From Actinoplanes solisilvae (GTDB lineage: Bacteria > Actinomycetota > Actinomycetes > Mycobacteriales > Micromonosporaceae), in NCBI RefSeq assembly GCF_003999975.1, contig NZ_RJAC01000002.1:620001-684000 (forward strand): 64,000 nt of DNA, in the 5' to 3' direction. Shown one piece after another: positions 1-8,081 of this stretch. The notes under the pieces are model-generated. The model searched no databases. It was not told the origin of the DNA and saw only the letters and a program-made list of their open reading frames with translations. The translations under genes were made by a program, and so were the position numbers. Within the stretch, counting starts at the first letter, position 1, and each line of letters opens with the position of its first letter.

Positions 1-429
1 TGGTGCGCCGCCATCTAGGGTTCGCTCGAGCGCGCGAGGCCGTCAGGCCGTCCCGGCCCGGCAGGTCGACGCCGAAGTTACCACCCAAGGTTAGAGTCAG
101 CCGGGCCGTTCGGCAGCGGTTCTGCGCTCGGTCCGGCGCGCCGCCCCACCGCGCCGACCTGCGAAGATCGTCGGCGGCGAAGCCTGTGCGCCCCGGCGTC
201 GCCGGCCGCCCGCCGTTCTCATATCTCGCCCCTCAAGCGGCATTTTCCAAGATCGTCGCCTACAGTGGACGCTGCTGTGCCGACCGGCGATCGCCGAGAC
301 CGGCCGGGGCGGACGCCGCCACGTCCGCTCCGGCCCCGGCACCGTTTTCGCTCCCGTCGGCAACCCGGCGACTCGCCCGCCGGTCCGGAAATTTCCCTCC
401 AGTGGGCGACAAAAACACAATGTGTAGTC
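1..429. other. No supportable gene in first 429 bases
   Basis: Open frames exist on both strands here, but they are Arg/Pro-rich products of GC-rich DNA without recognisable domains, and their composition matches antisense or out-of-frame reading. No RNA gene, terminator or clear promoter was recognised. It probably holds the upstream region of the acetyltransferase that follows. Confidence 0.5.
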
Positions 430-1059
430 ATGGAGCTGGTCGAAATTCTTCGGGCCGCGGCCCACGGGTCGTTCCCGCCCCCCGACGGAAGCACCACCGT
501 CGTACCGCAGCCGAGCGAGCGCGACGCCGGTGTGCTGGCCCTGACCGCGCACACCGTGATCTTCCTCGACGAGGACCCGGCCTGGATCCACGCCACCCTC
601 ACCGGTCTCGACACCGATCCCCTGGCGGCGGCCATGAACCCGGTCTTCCTGGCCGCTCTCCTGGCCCGCACGGGCCGCCACGCCGACACGATCGACCTGC
701 TGACCGCGGCGCCCGCCCTGCCCGGCCCGCCCCTGCTCCCACTGATCGAGCAAGATCAAGACCACCCCCGCGTACGCCGGGCGCTCCGTCATCGCGACGA
801 CGTGCGAACCTGGACGACCCCCGGCGGTGTGCTGACCCTCGGACGCGGGGTCGCGGGCCGCTGGGAGGTCTCGATCGAGGTGTCCGAAGACGTTCGCGAC
901 CGTGGCCTGGGCCGGGTCCTCGCCCTCTGCGCCCGCCACCTGGCCCCGGCCGACGCGACCGTCTGGTCCCAGCAGGCCGCCGGCAACGCCCGCAGCATCC
1001 GCGCCTTCCAGGCCGCCGGCTACCGCCCGATCGGCGCCGAACTCCTCCTCCACCCTTAG
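430..1059 (+). CDS. GNAT family N-acetyltransferase
   Basis: The predicted 209-residue protein ends in a GNAT fold. An R-x-L-G-R-V-L segment (around residue 150) matches the acetyl-CoA pyrophosphate-binding loop. It is followed by the pattern Q-x-A-G-N-A-R-S-I-R-A-F-Q-A-A-G-Y-R, which is the usual GNAT motif B ending. The N-terminal half is less conserved and may be the acceptor-binding part. An open frame continues upstream to 265, but that extension is Arg/Pro-rich, so I chose the ATG at 430. No good Shine-Dalgarno precedes it and initiation may be leaderless. The substrate cannot be read from sequence. The gene stands alone and is followed by a hairpin. Confidence 0.75.
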   Translation: MELVEILRAAAHGSFPPPDGSTTVVPQPSERDAGVLALTAHTVIFLDEDPAWIHATLTGLDTDPLAAAMNPVFLAALLARTGRHADTIDLLTAAPALPGPPLLPLIEQDQDHPRVRRALRHRDDVRTWTTPGGVLTLGRGVAGRWEVSIEVSEDVRDRGLGRVLALCARHLAPADATVWSQQAAGNARSIRAFQAAGYRPIGAELLLHP

Positions 1060-1070
1060 AGAGCCTCCGG

Positions 1071-1161
1071 GGTCGCGGTGACCGGTTGGTCGCGCAGGCT
1101 ATCCAGGCCGGCCACCGTCGTGGGTGCCGCAGTAGTGCGGCCGGTCGCGGTGACCGGTTGG
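1071..1161. repeat. 19-bp direct repeat, two copies 72 bp apart
   Basis: GGTCGCGGTGACCGGTTGG occurs exactly at 1071-1089 and at 1143-1161. The similarity stops at both edges. The copies lie just downstream of the acetyltransferase stop codon. Function is unknown; a partial duplication is possible. Confidence 0.75.
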
Positions 1162-1317
1162 CTCGCCGCCGTGCCTAAACCAGGAAACGGGCCCTTCCCC
1201 GGCTTGATCGTTGAGCTGGTCCTTGATGTGGGGGCCTCGATCGCGTTCCAGGGGCCTGAATCCAGGGTCTCGGATCGATCATGGAAGGGGAGGGGCCTGC
1301 ATTCCTGAACTCGGGAA

Positions 1318-1349
1318 CTGTCCCGGGCCGAATCCCCGACCCGGGACAG
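1318..1349 (+). terminator. Hairpin, possible terminator of the acetyltransferase gene
   Basis: A perfect 10-bp inverted repeat (CTGTCCCGGG and its complement) surrounds a 12-nt loop. No T-run follows, so it is a weak intrinsic-terminator candidate. Actinobacterial terminators often lack the U-tract. Confidence 0.4.
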
Positions 1350-1399
1350 CTGAGGGCAGACCTCCGCGGCAAAGCTCGAGCGGGGGTCGCAACAGGTCG

Positions 1400-1430
1400 G
1401 ATGGGGCCCCGGCTACGCCGGGACCCCATC
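1400..1430 (-). terminator. Hairpin terminator after the MMPL gene
   Basis: A 14-bp stem with one mismatch (GATGGGGCCCCGGC paired with GCCGGGACCCCATC) and a 3-nt loop lies 16 bases beyond the stop of the MMPL transporter gene on the minus strand. Confidence 0.6.
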
Positions 1431-1446
1431 TCTATCGACCCCCTGG

Positions 1447-3597
1447 TCAGACCGGCGTCAGCTCGCGGTCGCGGGCCTCGGCCGGAGCCTGCGGCGGCTC
1501 GTGGGCGATCTGCGGCAGCCAGCCCAGCCAGCGCGGCAGCCACCAATTCTTCTCGCCCAGCAGCGCCATCACCGCGGGCAGCAGCACCGCCCGGATGATC
1601 GTCGCGTCCAGCAGCACGGCCGCCGCCAGGCCGATGCCCAGCTGCTTGGTCGAGGCCAGCGGCAACGTCGCGAACAGCGCGAACACCGCCACCATGACCA
1701 CCGCCGCACTGGTGATGACCCCCGCCGTACGGCCGATGCCCTCTCGCACCGCCTCGCGGGTCGCCAGCCCGCGGTCGTGGCCCTCACGAATCCGGCTGAG
1801 CACGAAGACGTGGTAGTCCATCGACAACCCGAACAGAATGATGAACAGGAACAGCGGCATCCAGTTGACGATGCCATCGCTGGCCTGGAAGTCGAGCGCG
1901 CTCTCGAAGTGGCCGTACTGGAAGACGAAGACCAGCATCCCGTACGCCGCCGCTACTGAGAGCAGGTTCAGCACGACCCCGGTCAGCGCCACCACGACCG
2001 AGCGGAACGACACGAGCAGCAGCAGGAACGCCAGTCCGAGCACGAAGCCGAACACCCACGGCATGCTGGCGTCGAGCCGCGCGTTGAAGTCGGCTTCCCC
2101 CGCCGCCTCCCCGGTGACCAGCGCCGACGATCCGAACGCGGCGGGCACGAGGTCGCCGCGCAACAGCGTCAGCGCTTCCTTGTCGACCAGGCCCACCGAG
2201 ACGATCGCGACCGTGCCGGCCGGGTTCAGCCGCACCTCGACCGGCCCGGCGAGCCGCCCGTCGCTGGACTCCACCGCGGTCCGGAACCCGTCGACCTTCT
2301 GCTCGAAGCCGCCGCCCGGGTTCGGCACGACGATCTCGGCCGGCGAGATCTCGCTCGGGAACGCCTTGTCGACCGCCAGGTAGGCCTGCACGATCGGCGC
2401 GGTCGGCGACAGGTCCTCGATCCCTTCGCCCTTCGTACGCAGGTCGAGGGCGGGGGCGGCCAGCACGGCCAGGGCGCCCACGGCCAGCACGGCCGAGATC
2501 AGCGGCTTGGCCAGCACCACCCGCAGGAACCCGTTCCACACGCGGCCGTCACTGCGCCGCCGGTAGAGCCCCGGGATCTTGACCGCGTCGACCCGGTCGC
2601 CGAGAGCCGACAGCAGCGCCGGCAGCACGGTGAGCGAGCCGAGAACGGCCGTCGCGACCACGAGGATGGTGCCGACGGCGAAGGAGACGAACGTGGCGTC
2701 GTACGTCAGGAACATGCCGGCCATGGCGACGATGACCGTCAGGCCGGAGACCCAGATGGAACGGCCGGACGTCTGCGCCGCGATGACGAGGGCCCGGTGC
2801 GGGTCGGCGCCGGCCCGGCGCTCGTCGCGTTCCCGGCGGATGTAGAAGAGGCAGTAGTCGACACCGACCGCGAGGCCGACCAGCAGCATCACGTGCGCGG
2901 TCGTGTCGACCGTCGGCGCCAGCCGGCTCGCGAAGGCCAGCAGGCCCATCGCCGCCACCACAGCCATGATCGCCAACGCGACCGGCAGCAGCGCGGCCAC
3001 CACGGCGCCGAAGGCGACCAGCAGGATCCCGAGCGTCACCGGGATCGACAGCAGCGACAGCCGGTGCAGCCCCTCGTCGAGATCGTCGCCGATGAGCTTG
3101 TCGCCGCTCGCGTCGCCGCCCTGGGCGATGTAGAGGTCGGGGTGCGCGGCCTGCACCCGGGCCACGGTGTCGAGCGACGGCTGCACCCGCTCCGAGGCCG
3201 TCTCGGCGTCCCCGCCGATGCTGAACGTGACGAGCGACGACCGGCCGTCCGGCGACTGGATCGGCGGCTGCACGTCGATGACGTCCGGCGTCTTCTTGAG
3301 CTCGGCGGCCACGTCGGCGAGAGCCGCCGCGCGGTCGGTGCCGGCCCGGTTCTGCACGATGACCATCTCGCCCGCGGGCCGCTCGGGGAACCCGGCCGCC
3401 TCGACGATCAGGTCGGCTTTCTTCGAATCGCCGTGACCCTGATCGACACCCTTGGCCTCGATGGTGCCGAGCTGTCCACTGAGGACGGTCACACCGACGA
3501 CGAAGACGATCCATCCGATGATCGCGAGCGCCCGGTGGCGGGCACTCCAGAGCGCGGCGCGGGCCGCGATACCTTTGACTCTCTCCGGGTTCTCCAT
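1447..3597 (-). CDS. MMPL/RND family membrane transporter
   Basis: The 716-residue protein has the MMPL layout: one N-terminal membrane helix, a large extracytoplasmic domain, a block of five helices, then a second copy of the same arrangement. The paired signatures V-G-V-D-Y-C-L-F-Y-I-R-R-E-R-D-E-R-R (around residue 243) and G-L-S-M-D-Y-H-V-F-V-L-S-R (around residue 592) carry the charged helix-4/10 residues used for proton coupling. Members export lipids or drugs in actinobacteria; the cargo here is unknown. I start at the ATG at 3597, which opens the natural M-E-N-P-E-R-V-K sequence. A GTG at 3669 would overlap the regulator stop codon. It is the last gene after the two-component pair, which probably controls it. 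Confidence 0.88.
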   Translation of the reverse strand: MENPERVKGIAARAALWSARHRALAIIGWIVFVVGVTVLSGQLGTIEAKGVDQGHGDSKKADLIVEAAGFPERPAGEMVIVQNRAGTDRAAALADVAAELKKTPDVIDVQPPIQSPDGRSSLVTFSIGGDAETASERVQPSLDTVARVQAAHPDLYIAQGGDASGDKLIGDDLDEGLHRLSLLSIPVTLGILLVAFGAVVAALLPVALAIMAVVAAMGLLAFASRLAPTVDTTAHVMLLVGLAVGVDYCLFYIRRERDERRAGADPHRALVIAAQTSGRSIWVSGLTVIVAMAGMFLTYDATFVSFAVGTILVVATAVLGSLTVLPALLSALGDRVDAVKIPGLYRRRSDGRVWNGFLRVVLAKPLISAVLAVGALAVLAAPALDLRTKGEGIEDLSPTAPIVQAYLAVDKAFPSEISPAEIVVPNPGGGFEQKVDGFRTAVESSDGRLAGPVEVRLNPAGTVAIVSVGLVDKEALTLLRGDLVPAAFGSSALVTGEAAGEADFNARLDASMPWVFGFVLGLAFLLLLVSFRSVVVALTGVVLNLLSVAAAYGMLVFVFQYGHFESALDFQASDGIVNWMPLFLFIILFGLSMDYHVFVLSRIREGHDRGLATREAVREGIGRTAGVITSAAVVMVAVFALFATLPLASTKQLGIGLAAAVLLDATIIRAVLLPAVMALLGEKNWWLPRWLGWLPQIAHEPPQAPAEARDRELTPV

Positions 3598-3653
3598 GCT
3601 CAGAACGCTATGGAGCTTCACGACCCCGATCGATCCGGCTGACCCGCGTATCG

Positions 3654-3669
3654 GTGGTAGTGCTACCAC
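3654..3669. promoter_or_regulatory. 16-bp palindrome upstream of the MMPL gene
   Basis: GTGGTAG-TG-CTACCAC is a perfect 7-bp inverted repeat with a 2-bp centre. It lies in the 71-bp gap between the response-regulator stop and the MMPL start. It could be an operator for that promoter or a small attenuating hairpin. Confidence 0.45.
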
Positions 3670-4313
3670 TACCCCTGAAGGTAGGCCAGCACCGCCATGA
3701 CGCGGCGGTGCTGTTCGTCGTCCTGGTGGAGGGCGAGCTTGGTGAAGATGTTACGGACGTGCTTCTCGACCGCGCCCTCGGTGACGACCATCTTGCGGGC
3801 GATCGCGGTGTTCGACATGCCCTCGGCCATCAGGCCCAGCACCTCGCGCTCGCGTGGCGTGAGGGCGCGCAGCGGGTCGTCGCGGCGGCGGCGCACGAGG
3901 AGCTGGCTGACCACCTCGGGGTCGAGGACCGTGCCCCCGGTGGCGACGCGGCGCAGGTTGTCGAGGAACTCGGCGACCAGCGATACCCGGTCCTTCAGCA
4001 GATAGCCGACCGCGCCCATGCGGTCGGCCAGCAGATCATCGGCGTACGAGACCTCGACGTATTGGGAGAGCACGAGGATCGGGGTTCCGGGCACCAGGGC
4101 GCGCGCCTTCACGGCGGCCCGCAGTCCCTCGTCGGTGTGCGACGGCGGCATTCGCACGTCCACGATGGACACGTCTGGCTTGTGCTCGACGATCGCGGAC
4201 ACGAGGGATGGCCCGTCGCCGACGGCCGCCACCACGGTGTGGCCGTTCTCCTCGACGAGCCTGACGAGTCCCTCACGCAACAGCACCGCGTCGTCGGCAA
4301 TCACCACCCGCAT
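3669..4313 (-). CDS. NarL/LuxR family response regulator
   Basis: The 214-residue protein has an N-terminal receiver with the acidic pair D7-D8, the phosphoacceptor D52 in I-V-D-V-R-M-P-P and the lysine in L-L-K-D-R. The C-terminal LuxR-type helix-turn-helix (about residues 148-205) reads L-T-P-R-E-R-E-V-L-G-L-M-A-E-G-M-S-N-T-A-I-A, then E-K-H-V-R-N-I-F-T-K-L. It is intact and so should be phosphorylated by the kinase encoded 26 bp upstream. The likely target is the MMPL gene downstream. Confidence 0.92.
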   Translation of the reverse strand: MRVVIADDAVLLREGLVRLVEENGHTVVAAVGDGPSLVSAIVEHKPDVSIVDVRMPPSHTDEGLRAAVKARALVPGTPILVLSQYVEVSYADDLLADRMGAVGYLLKDRVSLVAEFLDNLRRVATGGTVLDPEVVSQLLVRRRRDDPLRALTPREREVLGLMAEGMSNTAIARKMVVTEGAVEKHVRNIFTKLALHQDDEQHRRVMAVLAYLQG

Positions 4314-4339
4314 GACGCCATGCTGTCAGAAAACCTGAA

Positions 4340-5638
4340 CTATTGGACGGGCAGGGCGGCTGTGAGCCTGGTTCCTCCTCCGGCAGGGCTGTCGACGTCG
4401 AGCACTCCACCGGCGGCGCGGACCCGGTCGTCGAGGCCGGCCAGCCCGTGCCCCTTGGCGACACTGGCGCCGCCCACGCCGTCGTCGGCGATCGAGACGA
4501 TCAGGCCGGTGTTGTTGCGCCGCACGCTGACGTGCACCTCGTTGGCGTGGCTGTGCTTGGCGACGTTGGTGAGCGCCTCGGCGACCACGAAGTAGGCCGT
4601 CGATTCCAGCGTCGGCTCGAGCCGCTCGGCCAGCGGGGCGTCCAGCTCGACCGGGACGAGGCTGCGGCCGGCCAGCGCGGTCAGCGCGGCCTGAAGCCCG
4701 CGGTCGACCAGGATCGGCGGGGCGATGCCGCGGGAGAGGGCGCGCAGCTCCTCCAGCGTCTCGCGGGTCTGGGTGAGGGCCTCGGCCACGGTGGCGCGGG
4801 CGGCGTCAGGGTCGGTGGCGAACTGCTGCTCGGCGCGGCCGAGGTCCATCGCGAGGCGTACCAGGCGCTGCTGCGGGCCGTCGTGGATGTCGCGCTCGAG
4901 CCGGCGCAGCGCGGTGGCCTCGGCCGAGACGGCGGCCGCCTTCTGCTGCTGGGCGACCTCGCGGGCGGCGTTGGCCGTGGCGACCTGTTCGCGCAGCTCG
5001 TTGACGCCGCTCAGCAGGGCGCGGGCGAAATAGGCCTCGAGCAGGGCGAACGCGCGGACGACGGGGTAGAGAGTGCCGGCGAAGAAGACGCCGAGGGCGA
5101 AGTAGAAGATGATCCGGGTCGTCGCGCTGTCGCCCATGCCGAGCAGTTCGGGCAGGTCCTGGTTGCCCGGCGGGCGCGGGATCGACCAGTCCCAGAGGAT
5201 GGCGGTCAGGCCGCCGATCGCACCGGCCCACCAGGTGACCACGAAGCTGAAGCCGATGGTGCTGGGGATGAACCGGAACATGCCGTGGACCAGGTCGAGC
5301 CACGATTGGCCGTCGGCCAGCGGGGTCAGGGTGCGGCGCACCAGGCTGCCCTCGGGCGACTTCTTGTAGTAGGGATGCGGAACCTTGCGGCCGAGGACCG
5401 GGCCGATGCGCAGGCGTTCGACGGCAGCGAAGCCGCGCGCCATCATCAGCGTCGCCACCAAGAGCGGGATGCCGAACCAGAGCACAACCAGGCCGAGGCT
5501 GGTGAAGAACGCGGTCATGAAGAGCGTGACGGTGATGATGCCCAGGGGGAACCCGAGCAGCACGTATTGGGTGTCTATGCCGAGCTGGCGCACCAGCTTG
5601 ACCACCGGTGAGGGCGCGGGAGAGGCGTACGTCGTCAT
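4340..5638 (-). CDS. NarL-type sensor histidine kinase
   Basis: The 432-residue protein has four to five N-terminal membrane segments (within residues 25-200) resembling the actinobacterial 'putative sensor' domain. A short coiled coil follows, then a HisKA_3 dimerisation domain with the phosphoacceptor H252 in E-R-D-I-H-D-G-P-Q-Q-R-L-V. The HATPase_c domain shows an N-box (A-E-A-L-T-N-V-A-K-H-S), a D-D-G-V-G-G G1 box and G-H-G-L-A-G-L. An open frame runs back to 5830, but the ATG at 5638 behind AAGGAC gives the expected protein. It forms a pair with the regulator downstream. A 22-bp palindrome lies about 57 bp upstream. Confidence 0.92.
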   Translation of the reverse strand: MTTYASPAPSPVVKLVRQLGIDTQYVLLGFPLGIITVTLFMTAFFTSLGLVVLWFGIPLLVATLMMARGFAAVERLRIGPVLGRKVPHPYYKKSPEGSLVRRTLTPLADGQSWLDLVHGMFRFIPSTIGFSFVVTWWAGAIGGLTAILWDWSIPRPPGNQDLPELLGMGDSATTRIIFYFALGVFFAGTLYPVVRAFALLEAYFARALLSGVNELREQVATANAAREVAQQQKAAAVSAEATALRRLERDIHDGPQQRLVRLAMDLGRAEQQFATDPDAARATVAEALTQTRETLEELRALSRGIAPPILVDRGLQAALTALAGRSLVPVELDAPLAERLEPTLESTAYFVVAEALTNVAKHSHANEVHVSVRRNNTGLIVSIADDGVGGASVAKGHGLAGLDDRVRAAGGVLDVDSPAGGGTRLTAALPVQ

Positions 5639-5694
5639 GTCCTTGACGCTAGGCACCGGCGCGCTCCGTTCCGATCCTGCCCACCGCCGGATCG

Positions 5695-5716
5695 ACGGTA
5701 GGGTTAACCCCACCGT
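5695..5716. promoter_or_regulatory. 22-bp palindrome upstream of the kinase operon
   Basis: ACGGT and ACCGT arms flank a perfect GGGTTAACCC core, with one A/C mismatch on each side. It lies between the kinase start (5638) and the stop of the next gene (5722-5724) on the same strand. An autoregulatory operator for the two-component operon fits the position. A terminator of the upstream gene is the alternative. Confidence 0.5.
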
Positions 5717-5721
5717 ACGGG

Positions 5722-8016
5722 TCAGGGTAACTCGAAAATCGTCACCGGGCCCGAGCTGAAACGGGGCGTCGCCAGCTCGCTGAGGTGCGGCGACACACCC
5801 CCGAAGGCCCGGTCGTCGGCGAAGAGCCACCGCACCCCGTACAGGCTCCGCAGCCGGGCCAGGTCGTCGGCCTTACCGTCCGTGAAGACCCGTTGGTTGA
5901 GCAGGTATCGCAGAATGTCGGGGGCCGGCTGCTGGGCGAAGCCGAGGCCGTTGACGCCGTGCCGGGCGACGACCTCGTCGGTGTAGCCCCAGCTCTCGAT
6001 GACGGTGCGCCGGCCGCCGACCCCGGCCACCCAGAACGCCCGCGCGTCGCAGCCCGAGACCCAGTCGATCGGCTGGCAGTGCACGTTGGTGGCCACGACG
6101 TCGTCCCGTCCCGCGTGCTCGTCGAGCCACTTCGCCGCGATCAGCTCCTCGGTCAGGATCAGCTTGCCCGAGCGGTCGACCGGCGCCGGCTCCGCCAGGG
6201 CCGCCCTGACCTGAACCTGGGCTCCGGTGGCCAGCCCGCCGCCGAGTGCGGCGGCCAGCAGGGCGGGCAACAGACCCTGCCACGAGCGCCGGAGCGTCAC
6301 CACGATCGCGGCCACGGCGACGACCACGATCGCCGTGCGGATCAGCGGCTCGGCCAGGGTGACCAGCCACGAGCCGAGCCGGTCGTGAACCGGCGGGGGC
6401 ATGCGCGGGGCGAGCAGGGCCCAAGCGCCACCGGCGAGCGCGCCGGCCAGCACCGGCCGCCATCCACGAGCCAGACGGGCCAGGACCACCGCGACCGCGA
6501 CTGTCCCGAACGGCACCGCGCCCGAGAAGAAGTAGACCTGGCTCGCCGCCGGGTGCCAGAGCAGGTAGGCCGCACCGGCCCCAGCCACGATCATGCCGTT
6601 GAGCAGCCAGAGCGCCGGTTCACCGCGGGTCTTTCGGGTGATCAGGCCGACGAGGCCGAGCAGGCGCGGCGCCTGCGCAACCACCCACCAGGTCAGCAGC
6701 CCTACGAGGAACAGCCACCCCGCGGTGCCGACCTGTTCCACCCCGAGCGGCAAGGATCGGGCGCCGTCGACGGTGTCGTATCGCCCGAGGGTGAGACGGT
6801 AGGGATCGGCCCAGTGCAGCAGGGCCAGCGGCTGGAACCCCAGCGTGCCCGCTCCGCCCCCGGCGAAGAGCCGGAAGCCCAGCGCCATCGCCGCGACGGT
6901 CAGCCCGAGCAGGGCGAACCCCGGGAGCAGCGGCCGCCGGTGACGGAACGTCAGGATCACCAGAGCCGCGAGCAGCCCGGCCACGTACGGCGGAAGCGCG
7001 CTCGATTTGGCTCCGGCGCAGGCCAGCCCGAGCGGGAAGATCAAAATCCAGGCCCACCGCAGCGGGCGCCCGCGCAGCACGTCGACGGCGAGCGTCACCA
7101 GCAGGGTCAACAGCGGGAGCCCGTACGTCTGGGAGGGGCTGGTGCCGGAGATCGGGCTCCCGCCGATCGGGGAGACGGCCGCGCCGAGCAGCAGCGGAAG
7201 CCCGACGATGGCCGTGACCCCGCCGAGCGCCCCGGCCCACCACTTGCCGCTCAGTTCCCGGGTGAGCGCGGCCAGCGCCAGAATGGCCGTCCCCGCGATC
7301 GGCACGATCCACAGGCGCAGCAGCACGACGGCAGGGTCGATCTTGGTGATGAGGCCGGCCGCGGCGATGTCGGCGTCGGAAAGGTAGTGGTAGCGCAGCG
7401 GCTCGCCGAGCATCTGCGGCACCTGGAACGGCATCGCCCGCGTCATCTCGTGCACGAGGGCCAGGTGGTAGAAGAGGTCTTGATAGATGACGCCACCGAC
7501 GGGCGGCAGCGGCGTGGTCGTCCAGCCCGGGTATTGCGACGCGACCACCAGCACGAGCCCGGCGGCGACGATCCACGACCAGCGCAGCGGCAGGGGCCGC
7601 GGGTCACCCACCTTCCAGTGCCGGTGCAGTCGCGGCACGGCGAGGAACGGCACCACGATCAACGCCGGCCACCAGGGCAGCAGAACGTGCTTGTCGGCGG
7701 CGGCGGTCAGCGCCCAGCCGCCCACCATGAGCAGCAGCCCGGTGGCCGCGCCGAGACCGAGGTCTTCCGGCAGGTTGCCCCGGCTGCCTCGCAACGCGCG
7801 GTGGACGAGCGTGCCGGGAAGCACGATGTCGACGGTGAAATAGAACCCGTAGAGGAAAATGTCCGACCCGGAGACGCCCGTGTCCAGCAGCGCCACCACG
7901 AGCGCGGCCGCGGGAAAGAGCCACGGCAGAACAGCGAGTGGCCACCGCGGGAAGCGGCCGGCCGGCCGGGCCACCGGGGACGCCGCCATCTCGACGGGTT
8001 GGAGCACTGCGGTCAC
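5722..8016 (-). CDS. GT-C-like polytopic membrane protein (paralogue 2)
   Basis: The 764-residue protein has about a dozen hydrophobic helices followed by a soluble extracytoplasmic C-terminal domain (roughly residues 615-764). A loop sequence Y-Q-D-L-F-Y-H-L-A-L-V-H-E-M (around residue 180) resembles the acidic loop of GT-C glycosyltransferases. The C-terminal part has L-Y-G-V-R-W-L-F-A-D, also common in such proteins. GT-C enzymes use lipid-linked sugars on the outer membrane face; that role is inferred here. The GTG start reads M-T-A-V-L-Q-P, matching its paralogue (M-T-A-V-L-E-P). It lies 65 bp after the paralogue and closes the Lux-type operon. Exact substrate unknown. Confidence 0.72.
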   Translation of the reverse strand: MTAVLQPVEMAASPVARPAGRFPRWPLAVLPWLFPAAALVVALLDTGVSGSDIFLYGFYFTVDIVLPGTLVHRALRGSRGNLPEDLGLGAATGLLLMVGGWALTAAADKHVLLPWWPALIVVPFLAVPRLHRHWKVGDPRPLPLRWSWIVAAGLVLVVASQYPGWTTTPLPPVGGVIYQDLFYHLALVHEMTRAMPFQVPQMLGEPLRYHYLSDADIAAAGLITKIDPAVVLLRLWIVPIAGTAILALAALTRELSGKWWAGALGGVTAIVGLPLLLGAAVSPIGGSPISGTSPSQTYGLPLLTLLVTLAVDVLRGRPLRWAWILIFPLGLACAGAKSSALPPYVAGLLAALVILTFRHRRPLLPGFALLGLTVAAMALGFRLFAGGGAGTLGFQPLALLHWADPYRLTLGRYDTVDGARSLPLGVEQVGTAGWLFLVGLLTWWVVAQAPRLLGLVGLITRKTRGEPALWLLNGMIVAGAGAAYLLWHPAASQVYFFSGAVPFGTVAVAVVLARLARGWRPVLAGALAGGAWALLAPRMPPPVHDRLGSWLVTLAEPLIRTAIVVVAVAAIVVTLRRSWQGLLPALLAAALGGGLATGAQVQVRAALAEPAPVDRSGKLILTEELIAAKWLDEHAGRDDVVATNVHCQPIDWVSGCDARAFWVAGVGGRRTVIESWGYTDEVVARHGVNGLGFAQQPAPDILRYLLNQRVFTDGKADDLARLRSLYGVRWLFADDRAFGGVSPHLSELATPRFSSGPVTIFELP

Positions 8017-8081
8017 TCGGCCAGTTTCACCAACCGAGTGACCTCAGGGTGGGAGATCGCGCTCCCCGTCAGGGGGACGGG

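Larger units (their letters stand above)
1060..1446. other. Intergenic region with repeats and hairpins
   Basis: This 387-bp gap holds a 19-bp direct repeat (copies at 1071-1089 and 1143-1161), a perfect 10-bp hairpin at 1318-1349 and a second hairpin at 1400-1430. No coding region is convincing. The two hairpins probably end transcription from the convergent flanking genes. Confidence 0.6.

Noticed and set aside
97..1053. Long minus-strand frames over the acetyltransferase gene
   Set aside because: They are antisense shadows of the GNAT gene and its upstream DNA, rich in Arg and Gly with no domain.
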